The position numbers and the translations under genes are program-made. The notes under the pieces were generated by a model that searched no databases, was not told where the DNA came from, and saw nothing but the letters and a program-made list of their open reading frames with translations. A DNA stretch of 64,000 bases from Adlercreutzia rubneri (GTDB lineage Bacteria; Actinomycetota; Coriobacteriia; Coriobacteriales; Eggerthellaceae): contig NZ_WPOO01000009.1 in the NCBI RefSeq assembly GCF_009755265.1, positions 1 through 64,000 on the forward strand. The letters run 5' to 3'. Positions 9,273 through 17,808 of this stretch are shown one piece after another. Every line of letters starts with the position of its first letter. The stretch's first letter is position 1.

Positions 9273-9516
9273 CTCGATCTGCGGTGCCACCTTTAATTGA
9301 TTCGCGCGATGCGAACCCTCTCATGAACGGGCCATCACCCGTTCTGCCTTTAACGCAGGCTCACGGTCCAGATACTCGGCCTCGTCGGAACAAACGACGT
9401 CGGGCCTTTCCCCTTTCCCTCGGCGATCCATTTACCCTCTGGCGTTCTGCGGGAATCTCAGCTGCGCCCGCTCTCTGTGAGTGCCCGGATGGCTTGACTT
9501 TCGCCTCATCGGTTTA
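9236..9516 (-). promoter_or_regulatory. T-box riboswitch, best specifier UGG (Trp), controlling the ECF operon
   Basis: Read on the minus strand. A stem GGCGA/UCGCC sits directly above a tandem-GA kink-turn (AUGA ... GA). Just 5' of the 3' arm lies AAUGGA, placing UGG plus the conserved purine at the specifier position. Distally there is CAGAGAG followed by a GCGGG/CCCGC stem with a terminal loop. The T-box AAAGGUGGCACCGC lies at 9281-9295, and an intrinsic terminator lies at 9243-9272. AUG (Met) is the only other plausible reading of the specifier, one base shifted. Low charged tRNA would favour the antiterminator and transporter expression. Confidence 0.85.
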
Positions 9517-9687
9517 AGGTATATTCAATTGCTGCGTGTACTTTAGCACAGAAAACCAACCGCGCAACCCCCAATTTCCCCACCGCCCGCCAACGGGCCC
9601 TTGAAGGGCAAGACTTGGAGGGCAAAAGCGAGAGCGAAAGGGTTGAGGGGTGAAAACGGGTGCGTTGCGAGAGCCCAACTGCGCGAT

Positions 9688-10473
9688 TCAGTCGAAAACG
9701 GCATCCTTCCCTAGAGAGCGCAGGGCTTTGCGCAGGAGCGTTGAGCGATTCCCCGCTCCCGTCTTCTGATAGATGTTGGCTAAGTGTCGGTTGACCGTAC
9801 TCGTCGATATCGTGAGGCTTGCGGCTATTTCTGCGGGAAGAAGGCCGCTGCATACCATCTCGCAAATCTCCGCCTCTCTCGCCGTAAGACCATACAACTC
9901 GTTAAAATTCTCGAGCGACCCGCCTCGGCCGCGATACGAAACTCCCACTGGATACAGTTGGTGGAATTTTTCACCGAGATGGCGAGCCGTCACCGATAGA
10001 ATATCCAACTCCTTATCGGTGAAATCTCCCTCCCCTTCGTCACGTGCAAACGTCACCGTCGCAAAGCCAACGCCATGGCTGAAGACGTTGATACCGCAGC
10101 CATAGACGACGCCCATGGGCCTCATCCATTTCTGGTAAAACTCGCTTTTCTGCCTCATTCCGTCTGAAATGAAATCTGAATCTCGATAAGCAACGATATC
10201 GCCCATCTGACTCGTCGCCCACGATGTGTAGTCCTTCTCGATGAATTCGTCGTAATAGCTATCAAGAGCCTTCTTCTCGATGGTGGTGGTTACCGGGTCG
10301 AAGAAGACATCTCGACCTCGGCGTCGGCCTTTGAGATCGAACACGGAAATCTCGTGGGGAACCAGCTGTTTCATCCTCTCGAGGAAACGGAGTCGCAAGT
10401 CCCTCACGTTCTCCGCCTGATATATGTCAAAAACTACATCGTCTATTTGCCGCCATTCCGACTCCGAGATCAT
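9688..10473 (-). CDS. LuxR-family transcriptional regulator, probable regulator of the agmatine/putrescine genes
   Basis: 261 residues. The N-terminal ~190 residues look like a GAF/autoinducer-binding-like sensory domain (no signature residues certain). The C-terminus is a LuxR helix-turn-helix: LTAREAEICEMVCSGLLPAE, then IAASLTISTSTVNRHLANIY. It is transcribed divergently from the putrescine carbamoyltransferase cluster across a 187-base intergenic region that contains a perfect dyad (10506-10523). I infer that it controls that cluster, possibly responding to agmatine, putrescine or a related metabolite. Neighbourhood is the only evidence for the target. Confidence 0.8.
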   Translation of the reverse strand: MISESEWRQIDDVVFDIYQAENVRDLRLRFLERMKQLVPHEISVFDLKGRRRGRDVFFDPVTTTIEKKALDSYYDEFIEKDYTSWATSQMGDIVAYRDSDFISDGMRQKSEFYQKWMRPMGVVYGCGINVFSHGVGFATVTFARDEGEGDFTDKELDILSVTARHLGEKFHQLYPVGVSYRGRGGSLENFNELYGLTAREAEICEMVCSGLLPAEIAASLTISTSTVNRHLANIYQKTGAGNRSTLLRKALRSLGKDAVFD

Positions 10474-10505
10474 AACGCCTCCGCACTCTAGGACTCGCCG
10501 CCGCG

Positions 10506-10523
10506 CTGCATATATTTATGCAG
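10506..10523. promoter_or_regulatory. Perfect dyad in the luxR/ptcA divergent promoter
   Basis: CTGCATA, a 4-base spacer, then TATGCAG: 7-bp perfect arms, 33 bases before the LuxR start and 138 before the carbamoyltransferase start. Size fits a LuxR-type dimer site. Function is inferred from position. Confidence 0.5.
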
Positions 10524-10660
10524 AATGAAAAGATGCACAACTCAAAGAATTTCATAGTTCGTCGCTCAAATTTACCATAAGCGCAGCGGTATCTCAAACC
10601 GCCGAGCCAATGGGGGATTCTGCCATATTACGGACGATATCCCCAGATAGGAGGATTTCC

Positions 10661-11731
10661 ATGGTCAAGGATTACATCGACACCAACGACTTCACCAAGG
10701 AGGAACTGCTCGGCATGGTGGACCTCGCCATCGCCATGAAGGGGCTCATCAAGGAGGGCGGCGAGTACCCGCTGCTGCTCGCGAACAAGACCCTCGGCAT
10801 GATCTTCCAGCAGGTGTCCACCCGCACCCGCATCTCCTTCGAGACGGCCATGACCGACCTCGGCGGCCACGCGCAGTTCTTCGGCCCCGGCTCCATCCAG
10901 CTGGGCGGCCATGAGTCCATCGAGGACTCCGGCCGCGTCATGGGAAGCCTCGTCGACATCCTCATGGCCCGCGTCGACCGCCACAAGGACGTGGTGGACC
11001 TGGCGAAGTACTCCGCCGCGCCGGTCATCAACGGCATGAGCGAGTTCAACCATCCCACCCAGGAGCTCGGCGACCTCATGACCATGATCGAGAACCTGCC
11101 CGCCGGCAAGAAGATCGAGGACTGCAAGCTCGCCTTCATCGGCGACGCCACCCAGGTGTGCGTGTCGCTGATGTTCATCGCCTCGAAGATGGGCATGGAC
11201 TTCGTGCAGTTCGGCCCGAAGGGCCACCAGATCTCCGACGGCGCCCTGCACGTGGGCACCGACGAGGAGCGCGCCGCCTTCGGCAAGCAGCTCATGGCCA
11301 TCGGCGAGGAGAACTGCAAGGTCTCCGGCGGCACCATCACCGTCTCCGACGACATCTCCTGCATCGAGGGCGCCGACTTCGTCTACACCGACGTGTGGTA
11401 CGGCCTCTACGACGAGGAGGTCTCCGGCGAGAACTACATGGACGTGTTCTACCCGAAGTACCAGGTGACCTGGGACCTGATGAACGCGGCCGGCCCGGAC
11501 TCCAAGTTCATGCACTGCCTGCCCGCCACCCGCGGCGAGGAAGTGGTGGACGAGGCGATGGATGACCCCGCGCGCAGCCTGTGCTGGGACGAGGCTGAGA
11601 ACCGCAAGCACTCCATCCGCGCCATCCTGGCCACCCTGTGCCCCCAGAGCGAGCCGGACGAGGAGAAGGCGACTGCCTACCGCGCCACCATCGACAGCTG
11701 CATGGCAAAGCTGGGCAAGCACGGTCTGTAA
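10661..11731 (+). CDS. ptcA: Putrescine carbamoyltransferase
   Basis: 356 residues of the aspartate/ornithine transcarbamylase family. The carbamoyl-phosphate site STRTR, the motif HPTQ and the HCLP loop (MHCLPATRGEE) are all present. The enzyme phosphorolyses N-carbamoylputrescine to putrescine and carbamoyl phosphate in the agmatine deiminase pathway. I prefer putrescine over ornithine as substrate because the gene is followed by a permease and agmatine deiminase, and because the C-terminus is extended, as in PTCases. AGGAGG lies 6 bases before the ATG at 10661; the longer frame to 10610 lacks a ribosome site. First gene of a three-gene operon. Confidence 0.88.
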   Translation: MVKDYIDTNDFTKEELLGMVDLAIAMKGLIKEGGEYPLLLANKTLGMIFQQVSTRTRISFETAMTDLGGHAQFFGPGSIQLGGHESIEDSGRVMGSLVDILMARVDRHKDVVDLAKYSAAPVINGMSEFNHPTQELGDLMTMIENLPAGKKIEDCKLAFIGDATQVCVSLMFIASKMGMDFVQFGPKGHQISDGALHVGTDEERAAFGKQLMAIGEENCKVSGGTITVSDDISCIEGADFVYTDVWYGLYDEEVSGENYMDVFYPKYQVTWDLMNAAGPDSKFMHCLPATRGEEVVDEAMDDPARSLCWDEAENRKHSIRAILATLCPQSEPDEEKATAYRATIDSCMAKLGKHGL

Positions 11732-11794
11732 GACGTACCGGGTCGAGGGAGTTGCGGCTCCCCCGCCTTCATCTTCCAAGTAAGGAGCCACACT

Positions 11795-13270
11795 ATGAGT
11801 GGTAAGAAGAAGTTCAAGCTTTTAGACGTGATCCTCTCGGTGATCTGCGTGGTGTTCGTTGCCGAAGCCATCGCTCCCGCCGCGGCCATCGGAAACCAGC
11901 AGTTCTTCTGGTGGATATTCCTGATCATCACCTTCCTTCTGCCCTACGGCCTTATTGTATCGGAGCTGGGAACCGCCTATGCCGACGACGAGGGAGGCCT
12001 GTACGATTGGGTGCGCCGTGCCTTCGGCGACAAGTGGGGCGCCCGCGTCAGCTGGTACTACTGGATCAACTTCCCCCTGTGGATCGCCAGCTTGGCCGTG
12101 CTCTTCCCCAGCACCCTCGGAGCCATGGCAGGTATAGAGCTGGGTCTCGTTCCCTCTTTGGCCATAGAGCTCGCTTTTATCTGGATCATCATCTTCATCA
12201 GCTTCTCCCGCGCCTCTGACGCCATTTGGATCATGAACGTGGCCGCAGTCCTCAAAGTCGCTATAGCCCTGTGCCTCGGAGGGCTCGGAATCTACTTTGC
12301 GGCAACTTCGGGATTCGCCAGCGATATGGCCCCGGCAACGTTCATGCCGTCGTTCGATATGAACGCTCTTGCGTACCTCTCCATCATCCTCTTCAATTTC
12401 CTGGGATTCGAGGTAGTCGCCACTTACGCAAGCGACATGGAAAACCCACGCGTGCAGATTCCCAAGGCCATTATCATCGGGGGCATCGTCATCGCCGCCA
12501 TTTACATGGCTGGCTCGTTCGGCATCGGCGCCGCCATTCCTGCGACTGAACTGAGCCTCGATTCCGGCATCATGGACGCCGTCGCCATCATGACGGGCGA
12601 CGGGTCGCTCCCGCTCATCATCGTCGGCGTCGTCTTCCTCCTTACACTGTTCGGCAATATGGTGAGCTGGTCGTTCGGCGTTAATTTCGTTGTTGTGTGC
12701 GCAGCTAAAGACCGGAACATGCCGACCGCGTTTTCCACGGAAACCCGCAAAAGCAACATGCCGAAGGGAGTCACTATAGCAAACGGCATCATCGCATCCA
12801 TCGTCGTGCTTCTCCTGCCCGTCGCCGAGGCGTTCGGTATCGGGGACTTTTTCTGGGTGCTGTTCTCCGTGGGAGTCGTATTCCTGCTCTTCAGCTACAT
12901 TCCTATGTTCCCGGCCTTCCTGAAACTGCGGCGCATCGACCCTAATCGAAACCGACTCTTCCGCGTGCCCGGCTCGCGCGCCGTTCTCAGCGTCTTGGCG
13001 TGGCTACCCGTAGTGATCCTCGTGCTAGCTGCCTTCATCACCATCGTACCCCTCGACGGCTCGGAGTCGGAGCTAGCGAAACTGCCCATGCTCATCACCG
13101 TTATCGCCTTCATCATACTGGGAGAGGTCGTTCGCATCGTCGCGGGCAAAAAACGTCCCCAGGCCTACCTTGGCATGGGCAAGAGCGGCGAACCACCGGC
13201 CCGTTCCCTACCTGGAGCCGAAGTTGAGGAAGAGCGATCCCAGAGAGAGGAGCACCTGGCGAGAAATTAG
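11795..13270 (+). CDS. APC-superfamily amino acid/polyamine permease, probable agmatine-putrescine exchanger
   Basis: 491 residues with about twelve membrane helices and the APC helix-1 region (SVICVVFVAEAIAPAAAIGN). AAGGAG precedes the ATG by 8 bases. It sits between putrescine carbamoyltransferase and agmatine deiminase, the position of the agmatine/putrescine antiporter (AguD) in lactic acid bacteria, so exchange of external agmatine for internal putrescine is the likely role. The C-terminus is cytoplasmic and Glu/Arg-rich. A GABA- or glutamate-type exchanger cannot be excluded from sequence alone. Confidence 0.8.
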   Translation: MSGKKKFKLLDVILSVICVVFVAEAIAPAAAIGNQQFFWWIFLIITFLLPYGLIVSELGTAYADDEGGLYDWVRRAFGDKWGARVSWYYWINFPLWIASLAVLFPSTLGAMAGIELGLVPSLAIELAFIWIIIFISFSRASDAIWIMNVAAVLKVAIALCLGGLGIYFAATSGFASDMAPATFMPSFDMNALAYLSIILFNFLGFEVVATYASDMENPRVQIPKAIIIGGIVIAAIYMAGSFGIGAAIPATELSLDSGIMDAVAIMTGDGSLPLIIVGVVFLLTLFGNMVSWSFGVNFVVVCAAKDRNMPTAFSTETRKSNMPKGVTIANGIIASIVVLLLPVAEAFGIGDFFWVLFSVGVVFLLFSYIPMFPAFLKLRRIDPNRNRLFRVPGSRAVLSVLAWLPVVILVLAAFITIVPLDGSESELAKLPMLITVIAFIILGEVVRIVAGKKRPQAYLGMGKSGEPPARSLPGAEVEEERSQREEHLARN

Positions 13271-13333
13271 CGAAAAATGAACTGCCTGCGAAAAGAATAG
13301 CCCCGATACTGTCCCAGAACGAAAGGATGCATT

Positions 13334-14458
13334 ATGGAGAAAACAATTTACGAGAACGAGTCAACGCCCAAAGCAGACGGGTTCCATATGCCCGGCGAGC
13401 ACGAGCCCCAAGAGCGCATCTGGATGCTTTGGCCTCATCGAACCGACAACTGGCAATACGGGGCAAAACCCGCACAGCAAGTTTTCGCCGACGTGGCGCG
13501 CGCCATTGCCCACTTCGAACCCGTGACAATCGGAGTCAAGCCCGTCGACTACGCAGCTGCCCATTGCCTTTTTAAGAACGACCAGCTTATCGATATCGTG
13601 GAGATGGAATCCGACGATGCGTGGATCCGCGACTGCGGGCCCGCCTTCGTTGTCAACGACTCCGGAGACCTGCGCGCGGTTCATTTCGGATTCAATGCCT
13701 GGGGCGGCCTGCACGACGGCCTCTACTTCCCCTGGAACCAAGACGAACTCGTCGGAATGAAGGTGTGCGACCTGGCTCACGTCGACCGCTACAAGCCCGA
13801 CAACTTCATCCTCGAGGGAGGCTCGTTCACCGTTGACGGGGAAGGAACGGTCATCACTACCGAGATGTGCCTGCTCTCGCCCGGTCGTAACCCGCACTAT
13901 ACCAAGGGCGAGATCGAACAGCACCTGTGCGATTATCTTGGCTGCGAGAAGGTCATTTGGGTAAAGGACGGCATTGATCCCGATGAGACCAACGGGCACA
14001 TCGACGGTGTTGCGACCTATGTTGCCCCGGGCGAAGTTGCTTGTATCTGGACCGATGACACAGAGCATCCCTACTACCAAGTGGCCCAAGACGCCTTCAC
14101 AACCCTTTCGACCGCCACCGACGCCAAAGGCCGCAAGCTGAAGGTCCACAAGCTCTGCATGGGAGCCAATCCCATAGCGCTCGACCCGGCTGCAGCGGCC
14201 ACCATCGATACGGTGGACACGGCCAAAGAGCGCACAAGCGACTACGAAGTCATGGGATCCTACCTCAATTTCCTCATTGTCAACGGCGGCGTCATCGTCC
14301 CCCAATACGACGACCCCAACGACGAGCTCGCCATCGAGCAGATCCAGGGCATGTTCCCCGACCGCGAAATCGTCGGCGTGAACACCACGCAGATTCTCTA
14401 CGGCGGCGGCAACATCCACTGCATCACCCAACAGCAACCGAAACCACAGAGGAAATAG
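13334..14458 (+). CDS. aguA: Agmatine deiminase
   Basis: 374 residues of the peptidylarginine/agmatine deiminase fold. Visible signatures are ERIWMLWPHRTDNW near the N-terminus, WIRDCGPAFVV, the His region TNGHIDGVATYV, and the C-terminal Cys loop LYGGGNIHCITQQ with the catalytic Cys. It converts agmatine to N-carbamoylputrescine plus ammonia, which feeds ptcA. AAAGGA is 6 bases before the ATG. No carbamate kinase follows: the next gene is in the opposite direction, so the step that makes ATP from carbamoyl phosphate must be encoded elsewhere. Confidence 0.93.
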   Translation: MEKTIYENESTPKADGFHMPGEHEPQERIWMLWPHRTDNWQYGAKPAQQVFADVARAIAHFEPVTIGVKPVDYAAAHCLFKNDQLIDIVEMESDDAWIRDCGPAFVVNDSGDLRAVHFGFNAWGGLHDGLYFPWNQDELVGMKVCDLAHVDRYKPDNFILEGGSFTVDGEGTVITTEMCLLSPGRNPHYTKGEIEQHLCDYLGCEKVIWVKDGIDPDETNGHIDGVATYVAPGEVACIWTDDTEHPYYQVAQDAFTTLSTATDAKGRKLKVHKLCMGANPIALDPAAAATIDTVDTAKERTSDYEVMGSYLNFLIVNGGVIVPQYDDPNDELAIEQIQGMFPDREIVGVNTTQILYGGGNIHCITQQQPKPQRK

Positions 14459-14516
14459 CAGAATCGGCGCGGCTGAAAGGAAGAATAGCGCATCACGCCA
14501 GACAAACTGCACCCCG

Positions 14517-14716
14517 CTCTGTTGCAAATCGGCAATATTCGCCAAACACGCAGCATAATTTGGACAAAAACAAGCGCTTTGCAACAGCTAAATCGCCCTA
14601 TGGGGGCTGAATTCCTGTTGCAAAGCACCTTTATCTGCCAAAACAGAGCCGCAAACCCCCGATTATTGCCGTGTTTTTCTTGCTCAATAGACAGAAACAA
14701 AGGATTTGCAACAATC
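14517..14716. repeat. Cluster of four TTGCAA-containing repeats including a 12-bp inverted pair
   Basis: The 348-base space between the convergent aguA and DAHP synthase genes holds no gene. CTGTTGCAAA-type sequences recur at 14519-14529, 14576-14587 (inverted), 14615-14626 and 14702-14713 (inverted). The middle two, GCTTTGCAACAG and CTGTTGCAAAGC, are exact complements 27 bases apart and could form a hairpin. They may be a convergent terminator or binding sites. Confidence 0.5.
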
Positions 14717-14806
14717 TCGGGGCCTATACAGCAAAGTGGCCGAACCCGAGAAGGGGACGGTCACTTTTTCGCAGTCGCATAATGAACCTGCAAGCGGAAA
14801 AGCGCG

Positions 14807-15607
14807 CTACACGATCTTCTTTCCCAGGACGGCGGCCAACTCGCGCAGCTCGGCCACGAGCTCGCGGAACTGGGCCGGGGTCAGCTGCTGGGGGCCGTCG
14901 GAAAGCGCCACGGGCGGGTTGGGGTGCACCTCGATCATGAGCGAGTCGGCCCCGGCGGCCACGGCGGCCTTTGCCAGCGACGGCACCAGGTCGCGCTGTC
15001 CGGCCGGATGCGACACGTCGATGCACACCGGGTACAGCGACTGCTTGTGGATGACCGGCACCGCCGCGATGTCCAGCGTGAAGCGCGTGGCCGTCTCGAA
15101 GGTGCGGATGCCGCGCTCGCAGAGCACCACGTTGGTGTTGCCGTGATCAGTGATGTAGTCGGTGGCGGCGAGCCACTCGGCGATAGTGCCGGCGAAGCCG
15201 CGCTTGTACAGCACCATCTGGTGGGTGTCGGCCGTCACCTCGCCGATCTTCTTCAGCAGGCTGAAGTTCTGGAAGTTGCGGGCGCCCACCTGCAGGCCGT
15301 CCACGTAGTCGGCCACCAGCTGGCAGTGGGCCGAATCCATCACCTCGGTCAGCGTCTTCAGGTTGTAGCGGTCGCCGGCGCTCTTCATGATCTTGAGCGC
15401 CTCCTCGCCGAGGCCCTGGAACGAGTGCGGGTTGGTGCGGGGCTTGAAGGCGCCGCCGCGGATCCAGGTGAGGCCCAGATCGGCGATGCACTCGGCCACC
15501 TCGTCGAACTGCTCGGCGGACTCCACCGAGCAGGGCCCGGCATAAATGGTGATCTCGTCCGTGCGCTGGCCGAGATCGGGGATGGGGGCAATCTTCACTT
15601 CGCTCAT
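14807..15607 (-). CDS. aroF: 3-deoxy-7-phosphoheptulonate (DAHP) synthase, AroF/KDPS-like type
   Basis: 266 residues, a TIM-barrel of the short DAHP/KDO8P synthase family. The start region carries TIYAGPCSVESAEQF. Other signatures are FKPRTNPHSFQG, QVGARNFQNF, LCERGIRTFE and DVSHPAGQRDLVPSLAKAA with the metal/phosphate-binding His and Asp residues. It condenses PEP and erythrose 4-phosphate, the first step of the shikimate pathway. It overlaps the chorismate mutase gene by 4 bases (ATGA), so the two act at either end of chorismate metabolism as a coupled pair. No regulatory ACT domain is present, so feedback control may go through the mutase partner. Confidence 0.9.
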   Translation of the reverse strand: MSEVKIAPIPDLGQRTDEITIYAGPCSVESAEQFDEVAECIADLGLTWIRGGAFKPRTNPHSFQGLGEEALKIMKSAGDRYNLKTLTEVMDSAHCQLVADYVDGLQVGARNFQNFSLLKKIGEVTADTHQMVLYKRGFAGTIAEWLAATDYITDHGNTNVVLCERGIRTFETATRFTLDIAAVPVIHKQSLYPVCIDVSHPAGQRDLVPSLAKAAVAAGADSLMIEVHPNPPVALSDGPQQLTPAQFRELVAELRELAAVLGKKIV

Positions 15608-15885
15608 ACGGACGGCGTCTCCTTCATGATCTTCAAGATGGTAGCGTAAATCTCCCGAAGGTTCTCGTTGTAGAGCGGCCCCTCGTTGTAGCTATCCACC
15701 CGCGCGAAGATTTCCTCCTCGCGGCGCGCGTCGTACAGACCCAGATGCGCACCGGGTTTCAGACCGCGGATGACCAGCGAGTGACCGGCGCGCTTGTTCA
15801 GAAGCGCGACGATCTCGCGATCGATCTCGTCAATCTGCTCACGATGCTTCTGAATCTCGGCAAGATTGCTGTTCTCTTCAGACAT
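15604..15885 (-). CDS. Chorismate mutase, AroQ class
   Basis: 93 residues, all helical, with the AroQ pattern IDEIDREIVALLNKRA, R at the first active-site position, DARREEEIFARV and a final helix. It rearranges chorismate to prephenate. The length matches single-domain AroQ. AAAGGA precedes the ATG. It is the first gene of a two-gene operon with the DAHP synthase, to which it may bind, as known for similar pairs. No attenuator or T-box was seen upstream. Confidence 0.88.
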   Translation of the reverse strand: MSEENSNLAEIQKHREQIDEIDREIVALLNKRAGHSLVIRGLKPGAHLGLYDARREEEIFARVDSYNEGPLYNENLREIYATILKIMKETPSV

Positions 15886-16132
15886 CGCTTTTCCTTTCGT
15901 GTACCAAAAACTTGAACGAGCATGGCCGCACCGCCTAAAAGCGCCGCCGCCCTCGCGTGGCGTTCATGATAGCAAAGACCCCGGTCCGCGCCGAGGTCGC
16001 AAAGGGAAACGGATATAGAAGCCCCCGACCGCCCGCCATCGACAAAAGCGAAGGGCACGCCTATTCAAATACGCCCTTCGCACGCCCTTCGCGCAGACGG
16101 AAAGCCCGGAGAAGACTACGCAGCAAAAACCG

Positions 16133-16696
16133 CTAGCGACGCATGAAAGTGCCGACTTTTTTCTCGGAATCGCGGGTATACCACTCGATGAACAGGTCGA
16201 CCGCGCCGTTGGCCACGAATGTCGCACCGAGCACGAGCACGAAAGTCATGGACGCACCCCATGGGTTCACCACGATAAGCACACCACCGATACCCACGGC
16301 CACAGCCGCCGCAAGCACAGCGATCCAAATGCTGCTGCCGAACGCACGCAGGCCGAACGCGCGAACCACGTTCACGATGGCCAGCAAAATGAGCACCACG
16401 CCGAGGACCACCGAGAAGAACCCGGCGATCACCTTGGGAAAGACGAAGGCGATGATTGCGATGATAACGTAGAACACCGCCGCCATGAGCGTGCCCGAGT
16501 CGCGGTAGCGCACGCTGCGCTGACGGAAGTACGACAGCAGCCCCGCCGCGCCCATCAAAGCCAGGGCCACGCCGAAAAGCATAATGATGCCCTGCACGGT
16601 AATGGACGGGTAGATCATCAGGAAAAGCCCGAACGCGATGCAAAGCACCGCTTGCACCATGTTGTTCGATCGCACAACGTTCAGAAACTTCTCCAC
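16133..16696 (-). CDS. HdeD/DUF308-family membrane protein
   Basis: 187 residues from a GTG at 16696, chosen because AGAGGAG lies 6 bases upstream; the longer frame to 16756 has no ribosome site. Six hydrophobic helices in three tandem hairpins, with IYPSITVQGIIMLFGVAL typical of the DUF308 repeat. E. coli HdeD is linked to acid resistance, but here the role is unknown. It is alone on its strand. Confidence 0.75.
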   Translation of the reverse strand: MEKFLNVVRSNNMVQAVLCIAFGLFLMIYPSITVQGIIMLFGVALALMGAAGLLSYFRQRSVRYRDSGTLMAAVFYVIIAIIAFVFPKVIAGFFSVVLGVVLILLAIVNVVRAFGLRAFGSSIWIAVLAAAVAVGIGGVLIVVNPWGASMTFVLVLGATFVANGAVDLFIEWYTRDSEKKVGTFMRR

Positions 16697-16953
16697 AGCT
16701 GCTCCTCTCGCTCGGCGCCTAAGCGCCCCTACTTCGGATCCGACACCCCCGGTCACGCGCCACCCTCCCCTGCGACCGCGCCCTTCGGATCTCTCTTACT
16801 GGCGACATGCTAAAGCGCTCGCACAAAACGGTGGGCCTTGAGATCAGCGTTGAAAACAATCAGTTGAAGAAGGCCGCCCGCCGTCACCAACCCGTTAATA
16901 AGACCACCATTGCGAAAAGACAGCGTTACCATTCCGTCAACAACGGCAACGCC

Positions 16954-17265
16954 CTAGAATCGCGTCGCTTCCAGCTCCAGACCCAACTTCATCGCCGTAG
17001 TCGTGAGCGAACCGATTACGAACGCCCCTGACGGCTCTACGCTCGAAGTCGTAGTGCGCAAGAGCTTCGTCGCTGAGCGAGCCGACCCCTCGGTAATGCG
17101 AAGCACACGATTCATGATGGCCTCCAAGAAAAGGCGGTCCACATCCATCGCCGGATCTTTGAAACGCACCTCGGTAATGCCAAGGCAACTGATTTGCCCC
17201 TGGGTCTCCGTGACGAGATCGAACGTCTCCTGAATACGAGCGAGATCGGTAGCCTTAGCATCCAA
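16954..17265 (-). CDS. Small protein of unknown function coupled to the AbrB-like gene
   Basis: 103 residues from a TTG at 17265, which lies inside the last codons of the AbrB-like gene (11-base overlap). The open frame reaches back to 17313 but no better start is seen. Predicted mixed alpha/beta. Features include two Arg-rich helices near the middle (NRVLRITEGSARSATKLLR) and a Thr/Ser-rich C-terminal half. No known toxin fold could be recognised, and it is not PIN, MazF or Fic by motif. The overlap and gene order (antitoxin-like regulator first) are the pattern of type II toxin-antitoxin pairs, so a toxin-like role is possible but unproven. Confidence 0.5.
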   Translation of the reverse strand: MDAKATDLARIQETFDLVTETQGQISCLGITEVRFKDPAMDVDRLFLEAIMNRVLRITEGSARSATKLLRTTTSSVEPSGAFVIGSLTTTAMKLGLELEATRF

Positions 17266-17473
17266 CCAGCGCCTCGCCCTCGCAGCCTTCGACGATAAGC
17301 CGGCGCAACACATCGAGGGAGATCCTCTCGTCCTCCACCTTCAGCGGCTTGATGAGAAGCCCTTCGTCGGTCTGCTCAATGAGGGCATACTCGGTGAACC
17401 CCATATCTTTGTAGGCCTTCGCGGAAATAGCGATCTGCCGCCTGCTGGACACCTTGACCCGCTGTGGCGCCAT
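17255..17473 (-). CDS. AbrB/MazE-like small DNA-binding protein
   Basis: 72 residues. The N-terminus VKVSSRRQIAISAKAYKDMGF matches the swapped-hairpin AbrB pattern (a strand, then an R-x-I-x-I strand and a short helix), followed by a strand-rich segment and a helical tail. The ATG at 17473 has GGAG at 9-base spacing; an alternative ATG lies at 17491 but its ribosome site is too close. It overlaps the unknown partner by 11 bases. Proteins of this type bind their own promoters, often as antitoxins. Confidence 0.65.
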   Translation of the reverse strand: MAPQRVKVSSRRQIAISAKAYKDMGFTEYALIEQTDEGLLIKPLKVEDERISLDVLRRLIVEGCEGEALVGC

Positions 17474-17746
17474 ACGAGCCGTCTCCCCCATAGCTCCCCC
17501 ACCAAGCGCTTGGTTCCAAGTTACAAAGCGAGTATGGCATGAGACGCGCACAAAAAGGACAGGGAGCCTGACGGGGAGGGTGGGCGCAATGACGCCAACG
17601 CCATTCCTCGTCAAAGATGAATTCATCTGCAAGGAAACCGAATGCCAGGCAACACGTAGCTCACGCCCTCCATCTGAAACGTGCAGAGCCCGGAGCAGAA
17701 GTCGCCTTAATCGCATTCGGAGCAACGGCCAGACGCCATCCACGAA

Positions 17747-17783
17747 ATGGACCCTTCGCAGAGGGAGGGGGCGAAGGGTCCAT
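17747..17783 (-). terminator. Strong hairpin after the oxidoreductase operon
   Basis: Perfect 13-bp stem (17747-17759 with 17771-17783), 26 bases past the DmsB-like stop. The minus-strand transcript has only a short U-rich tail, so termination may be partial or Rho-assisted. It is the only structure noted in the 335-base space 17474-17808. Confidence 0.6.
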
Positions 17784-17808
17784 AAGCCTAGTCGGACAAG
17801 CCGAGAAG

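Noticed and set aside
10628..11791. 387-residue open frame on the minus strand opposite ptcA
   Set aside because: It is a composition shadow of the GC-rich gene: no motif, no ribosome site, and ptcA has full catalytic motifs on the other strand.
13361..14584. 407-residue open frame opposite agmatine deiminase
   Set aside because: Shadow of a well-supported gene with a conserved active-site Cys on the + strand.
14517..14716. TTGCAA repeats considered as a CRISPR array
   Set aside because: Units are short, unevenly spaced and in both orientations; no cas gene is nearby.
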